A stretch of DNA of 23,012 nucleotides from WHSV01 sp050694055. GTDB lineage: Bacteria; Actinomycetota; CADDZG01; WHSQ01. A program made the translations under genes and the position numbers. Of the stretch, positions 13,227 to 21,620 are shown piece after piece (position 1 is the first letter of the stretch; every line of letters starts with the position of its first letter). The notes under the pieces were generated by a model that ran no database searches, was not told the DNA's origin, and saw nothing but the letters and a program-made list of their open reading frames with translations. Location of the stretch: positions 1 through 23,012 of the forward strand of contig JBOGWX010000050.1 of NCBI GenBank assembly GCA_050694055.1, read 5' to 3'.

Positions 13227-14880
13227 CAAGATCCTGATCGCCAACCGAGGCGAGATCGCGGTGCGGGTAGCGCGCACCTGCGCGCGCCTGGGCGTCATGT
13301 CGGTCGCAGTTCACTCGGATGTCGACGCACACGCCAAGCACGCGGCCGCGTGTGACGAGGCACTGCATCTCCCCGGCGTGGCATCGACCGAGACCTATCT
13401 GAACCAGCGGGCGATCCTGCGGACGGCGCGAGACTCGGGCGCTCAGGCGATTCATCCCGGATACGGGTTTCTTGCCGAGAACGCGGACTTCGCCGAGGCG
13501 GTCGCCGACGAGGGCCTGGCCTGGATCGGCCCCCCCGCCGCGGCGATGCGCAAGCTAGGGGACAAGATCAGCGCGCGACGCCTGGCCGAGGAGGCCGGAG
13601 TGCCCGTGCTTCCGGGACTCACGGACACGGTCGAGGACGCGGCGCGCATCGAGTCGTTCGGCCGGGACTTCGGCTACCCGCTGGCGATCAAGGCCGCCGG
13701 CGGAGGTGGGGGCCGCGGGCTCAAGGTCGTGCACGATCCGGCAGCGGTCGCCGCGGCCTACGAAGCCGCTCGGCGCGAGTCGGAGTCCTACTTCGGTTCC
13801 CGCGAGGTATTCGTCGAGCGCTACCTCGAAGCTCCCAAGCACCTCGAGGTTCAGCTTCTGTCCCCTTCCGAAAGTGACTCGTTGTGGCTCGGCGTGCGCG
13901 ACTGCTCGCTGCAGCGTCGTCACCAAAAGCTCGTCGAGGAAACGCCGCCTCCTCGTCACCGGGAGATCGCACCCTTGATGGGAGAGGCGGCGGTCGCCCT
14001 CGCCAAGGCGTGTGGCTACGTCGGTGCCGGGACGGCCGAGTTCCTGGTGGACCCCGACGGCTCCTTTTACTTTCTCGAGGTCAACGCCCGGCTTCAGGTG
14101 GAGCACACCGTGACGGAGGAGGTCTTGGGGCTCGACCTGGTCGAATGCCAGCTGAGAGTTGCCGCGGGGGAGTCGCTGGGGCTGTCGCAGGCCGAGCTCG
14201 AGCCGGCCGGACACTCGATCGAGTGCCGCATCAACGCGGAGGACCCCGCACGGAATTTCGCTCCGGCGCCGGGGCTGATCACGAGCTATGCCGAGCCCTC
14301 CGGGCCGGGCGTGCGCGTGGATTCAGGCTACCGCGAGGGCGACGAGGTGCCGGCGGCCTACGACTCGCTCGTAGCCAAGGTCATCGTCACGGGCGGCGAT
14401 CGCGAGGAGGCGATCGCGCGCATGCTCGCGGCGCTCGACCGGATGAAGCTCGAGGGCATAGCCACGACCATCCCCGCCCACCTCCTGTTGCTCGTCGATG
14501 AGACCTTCGTCGCAGGCCGGCACACCACGCGTACGGTCGAGACCGGCGACGTGCTCAAACCGCTGACCGAACCGGGCCACGGCGTGCTCATCATCGACGG
14601 CCACCCCGTGAGACTGTGGCACCGAGGCATGGCCGCATCCGCAGCCGCGGCGGTGGGAGCCCAGGCGTCGGGCGAGCTGACGGCGCCGATGCAGGGCACG
14701 ATTCTCAGGGTCCTCGTCGCCTCGGGTGACGAGGTTGCCGCCGGCGAGCCGCTCATCGTGCTGGAGGCGATGAAGATGGAGACCACCATTGCCGCTCCGA
14801 AGGATGGAACGGTGACCAAGCTCGAGGTCCAACAGGGTGAGACCGCCGGAGCCGGCCAGGTTCTGGCGGTGGTCGAATAG
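13219..14880 (+). CDS. liuD: Methylcrotonyl-CoA carboxylase alpha (biotin carboxylase-BCCP) subunit
   Basis: This 553-aa protein starts at GTG 13219, inside the end of the lyase gene, giving the standard MFDKILIANRGEIA N-terminus. A GTG at 13195 would add eight atypical residues. The BC N-domain is at about 1-110, the ATP-grasp domain at about 115-320 (KAAGGGGGRGLK, RDCSLQRRHQKLVEETPPP, EVNARLQVEHTVTEE) and the BC C-domain runs to about 440. The biotinyl domain at the C-terminus has EAMKMET with Lys519. The protein is shorter than typical LiuD/MCCA (about 650 aa), with only a short linker where the BT region would be. It supplies carboxybiotin to the beta subunit encoded three genes upstream. 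Methylcrotonyl specificity is inferred from the operon. BirA at 5381-6214 would biotinylate it. Confidence 0.9.
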   Translation: MFDKILIANRGEIAVRVARTCARLGVMSVAVHSDVDAHAKHAAACDEALHLPGVASTETYLNQRAILRTARDSGAQAIHPGYGFLAENADFAEAVADEGLAWIGPPAAAMRKLGDKISARRLAEEAGVPVLPGLTDTVEDAARIESFGRDFGYPLAIKAAGGGGGRGLKVVHDPAAVAAAYEAARRESESYFGSREVFVERYLEAPKHLEVQLLSPSESDSLWLGVRDCSLQRRHQKLVEETPPPRHREIAPLMGEAAVALAKACGYVGAGTAEFLVDPDGSFYFLEVNARLQVEHTVTEEVLGLDLVECQLRVAAGESLGLSQAELEPAGHSIECRINAEDPARNFAPAPGLITSYAEPSGPGVRVDSGYREGDEVPAAYDSLVAKVIVTGGDREEAIARMLAALDRMKLEGIATTIPAHLLLLVDETFVAGRHTTRTVETGDVLKPLTEPGHGVLIIDGHPVRLWHRGMAASAAAAVGAQASGELTAPMQGTILRVLVASGDEVAAGEPLIVLEAMKMETTIAAPKDGTVTKLEVQQGETAGAGQVLAVVE

Positions 14881-16781
14881 ACGGCGGCGCGGCGCTGCTC
14901 GGCGGCGCGCTCGTTCAACTCACCGTCGCGCTCGCCGTCGGCTGGGCGCCGGCCGCAGTCGTTCTGCGGCGGGGAGGCGTCCCCGAGGGCATCGGCCGGC
15001 CCGAGCACGCCCTGGCGGCCATCGTTGCTTTTGTGGCGCTGAGCGTCGCTCTCCTGGTGGCGCACGCCGCCCTTCGGGGAGCCGTGTTCTCGAGCCCCGT
15101 GGTGGTGCCCCTCGTGGGGCTGGCGCTGGTCGGGTTCGGGTTGCTTGGGGGAGCATGGCCGCGCCCGGCCGGCGGCGAGCGCCGAGAGAAGGCGCCGGCA
15201 TGGCTGCCCGCGGTCGGGCTCGCCGTCGTCCTCTTCGGGATCTTTGCGACGCCGGTGTTCCTCGAAGGTACGGGCGTGCGCGCCGGAGACTCGACCTTGC
15301 ACATGGGGTGGACCGAACAGTTGCTTCGAGGTGAGTCGGTGCCGCCGGGCCCCGCGCCCGAGGTTGCCCGCAACGCATACCCGTGGGGATTCCACGCGGT
15401 CATGGCGACGATGATCCGTCTCGTACCCACGACGAACACGTTCGTGGCGCAAGAGGCCATGCATCTGTTGTTCCTTCTAGGGCTTTCGCTCGCCTGTGCG
15501 TGCCTCGCCCGCCGCCTCCACCGCGGTTCGGGCTGGGCGGGGGCGGCCTGTGGCACGCTCATCGCCGGCTGGGGCTGGGTGAGCGCCAAGCGCGTGGATT
15601 TCGTGGCCTCTCCGCTCGAGGCGCGCTACGGGGCAGACATGGTCGCGGCCTCGCCCAACTCCGTCTACGAGTTGTTTCCCCCGGCGCTCCCGCGCGAATT
15701 GGGGCTGGTGGTGCTCGCGGCGGCGGGCTTGCTGGTCCTGCTCACCGTGCGTTCCGGGGATCGCCGCGTGGGACTGCTCGCCGGCGTCACCTGCGGGCTG
15801 GTCGGGCTCATCAGCGTCCCCTTGTTCTTCACGGCATTGGTGTGGGCGCTTGTCGGAGCGGCCCTTGCGGAGCCGGGGACCCGCGTGCGCATGTGGCTCG
15901 TGGTGACGGCTCCGGCGCTGGTCGTGTTCGGGCTTTGGGCCGGGCCCGTCGTCTTCAACTACTTGCGCTACGACGGCTTCACCAACGTCACCTCTCAGTT
16001 GGGTGTCGAATGGCCACCGCTGATCGCGCTCGCCTCGTGGGGATTCCTTGCTCCCCTGGCGCTCGCCGGAATCGTCTTGGCGTGGCGCTCGGGCACGACG
16101 GAGGCGCGCGTGATCCTCGGCTTCGCCGCCGGCGTGGCCGTCATGCTGGCGCTGGCGCGCGCCCGGTCCGCGTTCGAGTGGAGCCTCGCCGGTAACGCAA
16201 CCGCCCTCCATCAGGGCCGCATCTGGCCGGTGGCGCACCTGCTCGGTGCCGCCTTCGGGGGGGCCGCGCTGGCGGCCGGCTGGCAGTGGCTGAGAGCGCG
16301 CTCGGAGTTCCTTGCGCCTCTGGCCGTGGCCACTCTCGTGGTGGCGGGCTCGATCTCCCTATGGCTCTCGTCGCAGGCGTTCGCGCACATCCTGAGGGAG
16401 CACGAGGACAGCTTTCTTTACACGCGCGAGGAGTTCGCGCCCGGCTCTTTCATCCTGAACGCCTCCGCGCAGCTCGACCCCTCGGACGTCGTGCAGGCCC
16501 CCCCGAACGAGCACAACGTGCTCGGCTTCTGGCTCTTTCAGTTTTCCGGCGCGCGCGTCAACGGCCACTCCGATTCCCGCTATCCCGGCAACGAGCTGCG
16601 CATTCGCTACCGGGAGCTCGCCCGGCGCTACGCCGAGACGATGTCGTCGGGAGGATTCGCGGTCGACTACGTCCCCGTGCCCGCGGCCGAGGTGGGGGAC
16701 GACGCGTCCGACGCGGTCGTCGCAGAGGGCCCCTTCAGGGGCGAGACCTGGGTCCTGGTGCCACCGGAGGCCCTGGACTAG
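14877..16781 (+). CDS. Multi-pass membrane protein, possibly GT-C glycosyltransferase-like
   Basis: This encodes about 634 residues if translation starts at the ATA overlapping the upstream stop (ATAG), or 582 from the first canonical start (GTG 15033). The frame is open from 14841, and the stretch 14880-15032 reads like a first membrane helix (AALLGGALVQLTVALAVGWA). The true start is therefore probably upstream of 15033. GGTGG lies 4 nt before the ATA. The protein has about ten or more hydrophobic segments up to residue 500 and a soluble C-terminal tail. A polar loop after the early helices contains RAGDSTLHMGWTEQLLRGE, resembling the acidic loop of GT-C enzymes. I do not recognise the family securely. 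It is tightly coupled to the carboxylase gene, but no metabolic link is evident. Confidence 0.7.
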   Translation: MDGGAALLGGALVQLTVALAVGWAPAAVVLRRGGVPEGIGRPEHALAAIVAFVALSVALLVAHAALRGAVFSSPVVVPLVGLALVGFGLLGGAWPRPAGGERREKAPAWLPAVGLAVVLFGIFATPVFLEGTGVRAGDSTLHMGWTEQLLRGESVPPGPAPEVARNAYPWGFHAVMATMIRLVPTTNTFVAQEAMHLLFLLGLSLACACLARRLHRGSGWAGAACGTLIAGWGWVSAKRVDFVASPLEARYGADMVAASPNSVYELFPPALPRELGLVVLAAAGLLVLLTVRSGDRRVGLLAGVTCGLVGLISVPLFFTALVWALVGAALAEPGTRVRMWLVVTAPALVVFGLWAGPVVFNYLRYDGFTNVTSQLGVEWPPLIALASWGFLAPLALAGIVLAWRSGTTEARVILGFAAGVAVMLALARARSAFEWSLAGNATALHQGRIWPVAHLLGAAFGGAALAAGWQWLRARSEFLAPLAVATLVVAGSISLWLSSQAFAHILREHEDSFLYTREEFAPGSFILNASAQLDPSDVVQAPPNEHNVLGFWLFQFSGARVNGHSDSRYPGNELRIRYRELARRYAETMSSGGFAVDYVPVPAAEVGDDASDAVVAEGPFRGETWVLVPPEALD

Positions 16782-16846
16782 CGAGACGAGGTGTCGCAGC
16801 CGCCGAGCGGGGGGCCGCCTCCAAAAACTGCCTTATCGGGACATTA

Positions 16847-16905
16847 GGTACTATTTGCCCGCAGGTGAGTGGAGGATCGACACCGGTTCAAGGGAGGGAG
16901 AGTCA
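16847..16905 (+). promoter_or_regulatory. Possible promoter and ribosome-binding site of the propeller gene
   Basis: TACTAT at 16847-16852 fits a TANNNT -10 in a locally AT-rich patch. A strong AGGGAGGGAG (16891-16900) lies 5 nt before ATG 16906 and fixes that start over the in-frame upstream codon at 16855. No clear -35 is visible. Confidence 0.35.
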
Positions 16906-19203
16906 ATGCGGACTCGAGTACTTGGAGCACTCGCCGTCGTGTGCCTGGTCGCGACACTCGTCGGGGTGGCCCTGGCGGACCGGGGTGCCACGCCACCGCG
17001 GCGCGCGACCAACGCGGCGCCGCTGCCGAAGCACGTTCCGGGAGACTTCATGTTGTCGCGCTCCGGCGAGCAGAAGGTTCCCGCGAACGCGTTCGAACGC
17101 GCCGTCGCCCAGGCCGACCGGATCGAGGCGAAGACCGAGAGGCAGGCCCCGGGGCTGGCGCGGAGAGCGTGGCAGACTCAGGGACCCACCAACATCGGGG
17201 GCCGGGTCACCGACGTGGCGATCGACCCGAACCGCGCAGACACCATCTACGTTGCCGCGGCCAGCGGGGGCGTATGGCGTTCGACCGATGCGGGCGACAC
17301 CTTCGAGCAGGCGTGGCCCATCGAGCTGACCCAATCGATCGGCGCTCTCGCCATCACTCCAGAGGGGAAGCTCTACGCGGGAACCGGAGAGTCGAACCCC
17401 GGCGGTGGCTCGATGACCTTCGGCGGAACCGGGATCTACACCTCGACCAACGGCGGCAGGAGCTGGAAGCAGTCCGGACTCGAGGCCACCGACCGCATCA
17501 GCCGCATCATGATCGACCCGGACGACCCCGACACGATCTTCGTCGCGGCCTCCGGAAACCTGTTCACGCCGACCGACGACCGCGGGATCTACCGCACCAC
17601 GGACGGCGGCGGGACGTGGGAGAAGGTCCTTGAGGGACTCAACGGCACCACCGGCGGAACCGATCTCGCCATCGACCCCGAAAACCCCGACAACGTCTAC
17701 GCCGTGATGTGGGATCACCGGCGCGAGCCCGATCTGCGCCGCTACGGCGGCGAGGGCTCGGGCGTCTATCGCTCGACCGATGGCGGGGACACGTGGACGC
17801 AACTCTCCGGCGGGTTACCGCCTTCCAACGAGAACACCGGGCGCATCGGCATCGGCTTGGCTCCCGGCGATCCCGACCGTCTGTACGTGATCCACATCGA
17901 GCGACTCGGTTTCTTCGAGGGCTTCTACGTCAGCAACGACGGTGGCGACAGCTGGACCAAGAGCCCGCCCAACCCGCTGCTGGAGAACTCACAGTCGAGC
18001 TTCGGCTGGTGGTTCGGGCGCGTGTGGGTGACGCCGGAGAACGCCAACCGCGTGTTCGTCGCGGGCGTACCTCTGATGGAGAGCAAGGATGGAGGGCTGA
18101 CGTGGATCTACGGCGCGCCCGACGTCCACGTCGATCAGCACGCGATGGCGTGGGACTCCAAGGTCGATGATCGCATCTATCTCGGAAACGACGGCGGCAC
18201 CTACCGGAGTGACGACAACGGCCTGACCTGGGTCAAGGCGACCTACGAGCCGTACACGCAGTTCTACACGATCGACGTGAGCGAGCAGGATCCCACACGG
18301 ATCGCCGGCGGAACGCAGGACAACGGGTCGCTCCGCACCTGGAACGGCGAGCGTTGGAACTCTCACTACGGAGGCGACGGCCTCGAGAACGCCATCAACT
18401 ACGACGACCAAGACATCGTCTATGCCTGCTTCCAGTACGGAAACTGTGCCAAGTCGACCGACGGCGGCGACACCATGCGCAGCTTCACCAACAGGACGAC
18501 CTCTCAGAGGCGCAACTGGATGGCGCCCCTAGAGTTCGACCCGAACGATCCGAACGTCATGTACTACGCGGGCAACATCCTCAACCGGACGACCGACGGC
18601 GGCGAGACGTGGGCGCCGATCAGCCCCGACCTCACGGGGGGGCCGGGTCGTGACACGCTGTATCCGTATGGAACGCTCACGACCGTCGCGGCGGCTGCGT
18701 CCGACGGTCAGGTGCTCTACGCCGGAACCGACGACACGCGCGTGTGGACGTCGAAGAACGGGGGCGCCGCATGGGAGCGCGTCGACGATGAGCTGCCGGA
18801 ACGCTGGGTAACGCGCGTCGTGGTCGACCCCGACGACGAGGAGCTCGCCTATGCGACCTTCTCCGGGTTCCGCAGCGGCGACGACGAGGCGCATGTGTTC
18901 CAGACGACGAACGGCGGCGAGTCGTGGATCGACATCAGCGGCAACCTGCCGAACGCTCCGGTCAACGACCTCGTGACTACCGGACGGACGCTCTTCGTGT
19001 CGAGCGACGTGGGCGTGTTCATGAGCCGCAACGGCGGCCGTTCGTGGCTGACGCTCGGCAACAACCTGCCGCTGGTCCCGTCCACCGACCTGCGGATTCA
19101 CGAACCGTCCAACCGTCTGTTCTTGAGCACCTTCGGGCGGGGGGTCTACAGCATCGAGTTGCCGAAGGAGCCGAGGGGCGGACCACCACCACCTCAACGA
19201 TAG
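16906..19203 (+). CDS. Secreted Asp-box (BNR) beta-propeller protein
   Basis: This 765-aa protein has a signal peptide at about 1-25 (RTRVLGALAVVCLVATLVGVALA) and no other membrane segment. The mature protein holds at least twelve Asp-box/BNR motifs of form S/T-x-D/N-x-G-x-T/S-W. Examples are STDAGDTF, STNGGRSW, TTDGGGTW, STDGGDTW, SNDGGDSW, SKDGGLTW, SDDNGLTW, STDGGDTM, TTDGGETW, SKNGGAAW, TTNGGESW and SRNGGRSW. The architecture resembles VPS10/sortilin-like glycosyl-hydrolase-fold propellers, often annotated as BNR or WD40/YVTN-like. I see no sialidase catalytic set (no clear FRIP), so binding or a different hydrolase role is likely. It ends with a Pro-rich tail. The next lipoprotein starts 10 nt after the stop, suggesting co-expression. 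Confidence 0.87.
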   Translation: MRTRVLGALAVVCLVATLVGVALADRGATPPRRATNAAPLPKHVPGDFMLSRSGEQKVPANAFERAVAQADRIEAKTERQAPGLARRAWQTQGPTNIGGRVTDVAIDPNRADTIYVAAASGGVWRSTDAGDTFEQAWPIELTQSIGALAITPEGKLYAGTGESNPGGGSMTFGGTGIYTSTNGGRSWKQSGLEATDRISRIMIDPDDPDTIFVAASGNLFTPTDDRGIYRTTDGGGTWEKVLEGLNGTTGGTDLAIDPENPDNVYAVMWDHRREPDLRRYGGEGSGVYRSTDGGDTWTQLSGGLPPSNENTGRIGIGLAPGDPDRLYVIHIERLGFFEGFYVSNDGGDSWTKSPPNPLLENSQSSFGWWFGRVWVTPENANRVFVAGVPLMESKDGGLTWIYGAPDVHVDQHAMAWDSKVDDRIYLGNDGGTYRSDDNGLTWVKATYEPYTQFYTIDVSEQDPTRIAGGTQDNGSLRTWNGERWNSHYGGDGLENAINYDDQDIVYACFQYGNCAKSTDGGDTMRSFTNRTTSQRRNWMAPLEFDPNDPNVMYYAGNILNRTTDGGETWAPISPDLTGGPGRDTLYPYGTLTTVAAAASDGQVLYAGTDDTRVWTSKNGGAAWERVDDELPERWVTRVVVDPDDEELAYATFSGFRSGDDEAHVFQTTNGGESWIDISGNLPNAPVNDLVTTGRTLFVSSDVGVFMSRNGGRSWLTLGNNLPLVPSTDLRIHEPSNRLFLSTFGRGVYSIELPKEPRGGPPPPQR

Positions 19204-19213
19204 GAGGAAGTGC

Positions 19214-19642
19214 TTGATCCGGGCGATGAGACGACGGCTGGCCGTGCTGGCGCTTACCTGTATGACGCCGGCCGTGGTCGTCGCCTGTGCTTCTTCGGAC
19301 GACGGGACGCTGGCCGGGGGGTGCGGCGAGCGTCCCGAGCCCGCCTCCGATCTCTCGGTGCTACCCGAGGGGATCTCGCTCGACGAGTACGGAACCGTCG
19401 TCCGGGCGCGCGCGAAGAACGGCTTCGTGGGAGCGCACGCCGTCGCCCAAGGCAACGTGGACAAGCTCTACACCCCGCTGCTCAGACTCTTGAAGGATGG
19501 CGGCTACGACATCGTCGGCGAGGACAACGAGGGCTTCGAGGCCGAGATCTTCTTCATGCGAAACTCGGATACCGGCTCGTTGATCTTGCGTCAGGGCGAA
19601 TGCGAGGGCGAGACCAACATCATCCTGACCTTCGGAAGCTGA
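19214..19642 (+). CDS. Small putative lipoprotein of unknown function
   Basis: This encodes a 142-aa protein. The TTG at 19214 is chosen because AGGAGG (19202-19207, overlapping the previous stop) is spaced an ideal 6 nt from it. The in-frame ATG at 19226 is 18 nt away from that site. The N-terminus is MIRAMRRR followed by a hydrophobic stretch and VVAC, a plausible lipobox with Cys25. The mature part contains ARAKNGFVGAHAVAQGNVDK, LLKDGGYDIVGEDNEGFEAE and two Cys residues (CGERP, GECEG) that could form a disulfide. I recognise no domain. It is co-oriented with and close to the propeller gene, and both products are exported. Confidence 0.75.
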   Translation: MIRAMRRRLAVLALTCMTPAVVVACASSDDGTLAGGCGERPEPASDLSVLPEGISLDEYGTVVRARAKNGFVGAHAVAQGNVDKLYTPLLRLLKDGGYDIVGEDNEGFEAEIFFMRNSDTGSLILRQGECEGETNIILTFGS

Positions 19643-19683
19643 TGCGCGCACGCGGAGGATTAGCGGGAACCGTTGCGTGAAAT

Positions 19684-19718
19684 CAGAAGGCCCGGTGCCC
19701 AAGGCACCGGGCCTTCTG
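19684..19718. terminator. Bidirectional intrinsic terminator
   Basis: A perfect 16-bp stem (19684-19699 with 19703-19718) encloses a 3-nt loop (CAA). It sits 41 bp after the lipoprotein stop and 26 bp beyond the stop of the opposing LVIVD/CHRD gene. TTGTGG follows on the plus strand and ATTTC on the minus strand. Confidence 0.9.
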
Positions 19719-19744
19719 TTGTGGTCGCGGGACTGCGTGCGAGC

Positions 19745-21547
19745 TCAGTCGCCGAGTTGCCCCCTGATTGCGCCCCCCGGGAAGTCCGAGTTGTGCACGT
19801 TGACGTAGTACTCCTCGGGATTCTCGGCGATGTCACGGATCAGAGCCTCGTCGACATCCTCCTCGCAGCCTCTGGCCGAGTTGCCTGGTTGTGCGGTGAG
19901 AAACAGTGGCACGACTATGGGGCCGGCCACTCCCGCGGGGCCCTCGTGGATGTGGGCGGCTGTGGGCGTGGCTATGTTCTCCCACTGGATCTGCCAGCAC
20001 ACCTTCTCCTGATTGGGGAAGAGGCCTAGCTGAGCATTTCCGCTGCCGTCCGGGTCCCCGGGTCCGGGGACTTCCTCGTCGCCGCTCAGCGACGTCCCCA
20101 GCCGGATGCGCTCACGGCGACCCTGCCGCATGAGCGAGAACTCCTGGGTCTGCGGGTTGAGGTGGTCGAGCTGGACCGCGCCCCGCATCACCCCTCCTCC
20201 TCGCACTCCGAAGACGTTCAGGCCCTCGGTGATGCTGCTCTCGTAGAGGTAGTTGTTGTACCAGTACGTGGACCAGGCACCCCCGAGCTGGCAGCCCGGA
20301 GGACTGGTGTTGCTGCAGAAGGGCCCGGGGCCGAGCGACTCAGGGTCGGACCAAGCCACGGTCTCGGGGTTCGCCGGGTCGGTGAAGTCCGTCACCCACG
20401 TGCCGGCCTGATAGTTGCCGCTCACCAGGACGTACCGCCCCAACTTCGGCACCACGTTGTAGTTGTGGATGGTGCAGTTCTCGTCGGGGCCCTGCGGCCG
20501 CGGCAGCGTCCACTGGCCCAGCTTCTCGCCCGTCTCCGAGTCGTAGAAGAAAGCGCTCTTCTTGACGTCGGGATCTCCTGCCTCACACTCGGCCTGAGCA
20601 CCACCGCCCGGCTCCCAGCCGAGGATGATGACCTCGCCGTCCCAAGTGAACGCGGCCGAGTGCCAGCTGCCGTTGCACTCTGGGTCTCCGGGAACGTTGC
20701 AGACGCCCTCTTCCTCGATCGTGTACAGAAACTCGGGATCCTCGAACGAGCCTCCACGAGGCCCCCCGATGCTGTACACGTTGGAGTGCTCGTGGCCGGC
20801 GACCGCCAGCAGGTTCACGTCGCCGAGGATGACTCCGCTGTCGTGCGAGTGGTGCGCGTCTGCGAGCGGTTCATCCCGAAGCCAGTGTGCGCCCGCCGGA
20901 TCGTCGAGAGGGACCTCGACGATTCCCAGGAACGGCCACATCTCACACGCACCCGAACCGATGGAGGTCTGGTTGTAGACGATCAGCCGGTTGTTCTCCT
21001 GATCGGGAACCGCGGTCGCGGTGTGCGAGCCACACCCGATACCTCCGTTCTGATGCTCGCGATCGGCGAGCGGCCTCTGGCTGAGCTCCACCTCGCCTAT
21101 CAGCGCGGGGTCTTCGAGATCGCTGATGTCCCAGATATGCATGCCCTCGAATCCCTCCGGTACGGGCTCGCCGTCGCAGAACCTTCCCGCCGGAGCGGGA
21201 CTGTTCCAGGTGCGGATCAGGATGTCCTCCCAGACGACAACGTCACCCTGGTCGCCGTTGCAACGCGGGTGAGAGATCTCTACGGGGTTGCGCGGATCCG
21301 AGAGGTCGATGATCCGAAACCCGTCGTAGTTGCCGTTGAACGCCAGGTCCCCCCAGAAGGCGAGGTCGGAGTTGATGTGACGCACGTCCGCAGGGTCGGT
21401 GAACGTGGCGGGATGTGGGCTGTGACCGAACGCAACCATGTTCGGTGTGTGTGGGCGGGTCGCGTGGTCGGCCGCCGCCGGAAGCGCTCCCGACAGGAGC
21501 GTGAGCGCGGCACCGAGCAATAGGACCCGTCGAATGATTGAACGCAA
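19745..21547 (-). CDS. Secreted LVIVD-repeat protein with C-terminal CHRD domain
   Basis: This encodes a 600-aa protein if translation starts at TTG 21547. That codon has a GGGGGG ribosome-binding site on its strand, 5 nt upstream, and gives a clean signal peptide (MRSIIRRVLLLGAALTLLSG, cleaved near AAADH). ATG codons at 21568 and 21583 lack a ribosome-binding site. Residues about 30-470 form an LVIVD-type propeller (DLAFNGNYDGFRIIDLSDPR, GMHIWDISDLEDPALIGEVE, GTWVTDFTDPANPETVAWSD). The last 120 or so residues are a CHRD domain (LGTSLSGDEEVPGPGDPDGS, TAAHIHEGPAGVAGPIVVPL, YYVNVHNSDFPGGAIRGQL). It has several Cys residues and many His in the propeller (HQNGGIGCGSH, DAHHSHDSG, AGHEHSN). The function is unknown; both parts are typical of extracellular adhesion or matrix proteins. 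Confidence 0.87.
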   Translation of the reverse strand: MRSIIRRVLLLGAALTLLSGALPAAADHATRPHTPNMVAFGHSPHPATFTDPADVRHINSDLAFWGDLAFNGNYDGFRIIDLSDPRNPVEISHPRCNGDQGDVVVWEDILIRTWNSPAPAGRFCDGEPVPEGFEGMHIWDISDLEDPALIGEVELSQRPLADREHQNGGIGCGSHTATAVPDQENNRLIVYNQTSIGSGACEMWPFLGIVEVPLDDPAGAHWLRDEPLADAHHSHDSGVILGDVNLLAVAGHEHSNVYSIGGPRGGSFEDPEFLYTIEEEGVCNVPGDPECNGSWHSAAFTWDGEVIILGWEPGGGAQAECEAGDPDVKKSAFFYDSETGEKLGQWTLPRPQGPDENCTIHNYNVVPKLGRYVLVSGNYQAGTWVTDFTDPANPETVAWSDPESLGPGPFCSNTSPPGCQLGGAWSTYWYNNYLYESSITEGLNVFGVRGGGVMRGAVQLDHLNPQTQEFSLMRQGRRERIRLGTSLSGDEEVPGPGDPDGSGNAQLGLFPNQEKVCWQIQWENIATPTAAHIHEGPAGVAGPIVVPLFLTAQPGNSARGCEEDVDEALIRDIAENPEEYYVNVHNSDFPGGAIRGQLGD

Positions 21548-21560
21548 AATGTCCCCCCTT

Positions 21561-21590
21561 TTTGTCATTGAACGCTTTGTCATTGAACAC
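21561..21590. repeat. Tandem 15-bp repeat before the LVIVD/CHRD gene
   Basis: TTTGTCATTGAACGC (21561-21575) is followed at once by TTTGTCATTGAACAC (21576-21590), with one mismatch. It lies in the presumed 5' leader of the minus-strand gene, just upstream of its G-rich ribosome-binding site. It may be a tandem operator, or a duplication that added in-frame ATG codons. Confidence 0.85.
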
Positions 21591-21591
21591 A

Positions 21592-21619
21592 GGGTTAGTG
21601 CCTTGGCAATTTTGTCCAA
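21592..21619 (-). promoter_or_regulatory. Possible promoter of the LVIVD/CHRD gene
   Basis: On the minus strand, TTGGAC (21614-21619) and TAACCC (21592-21597) are separated by 16 bp, resembling a -35/-10 pair. The -35 overlaps an interrupted palindrome, CTTGG (21602-21606) and CCAAG (21616-21620), that could be an operator. Confidence 0.3.
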
Positions 21620-21620
21620 G

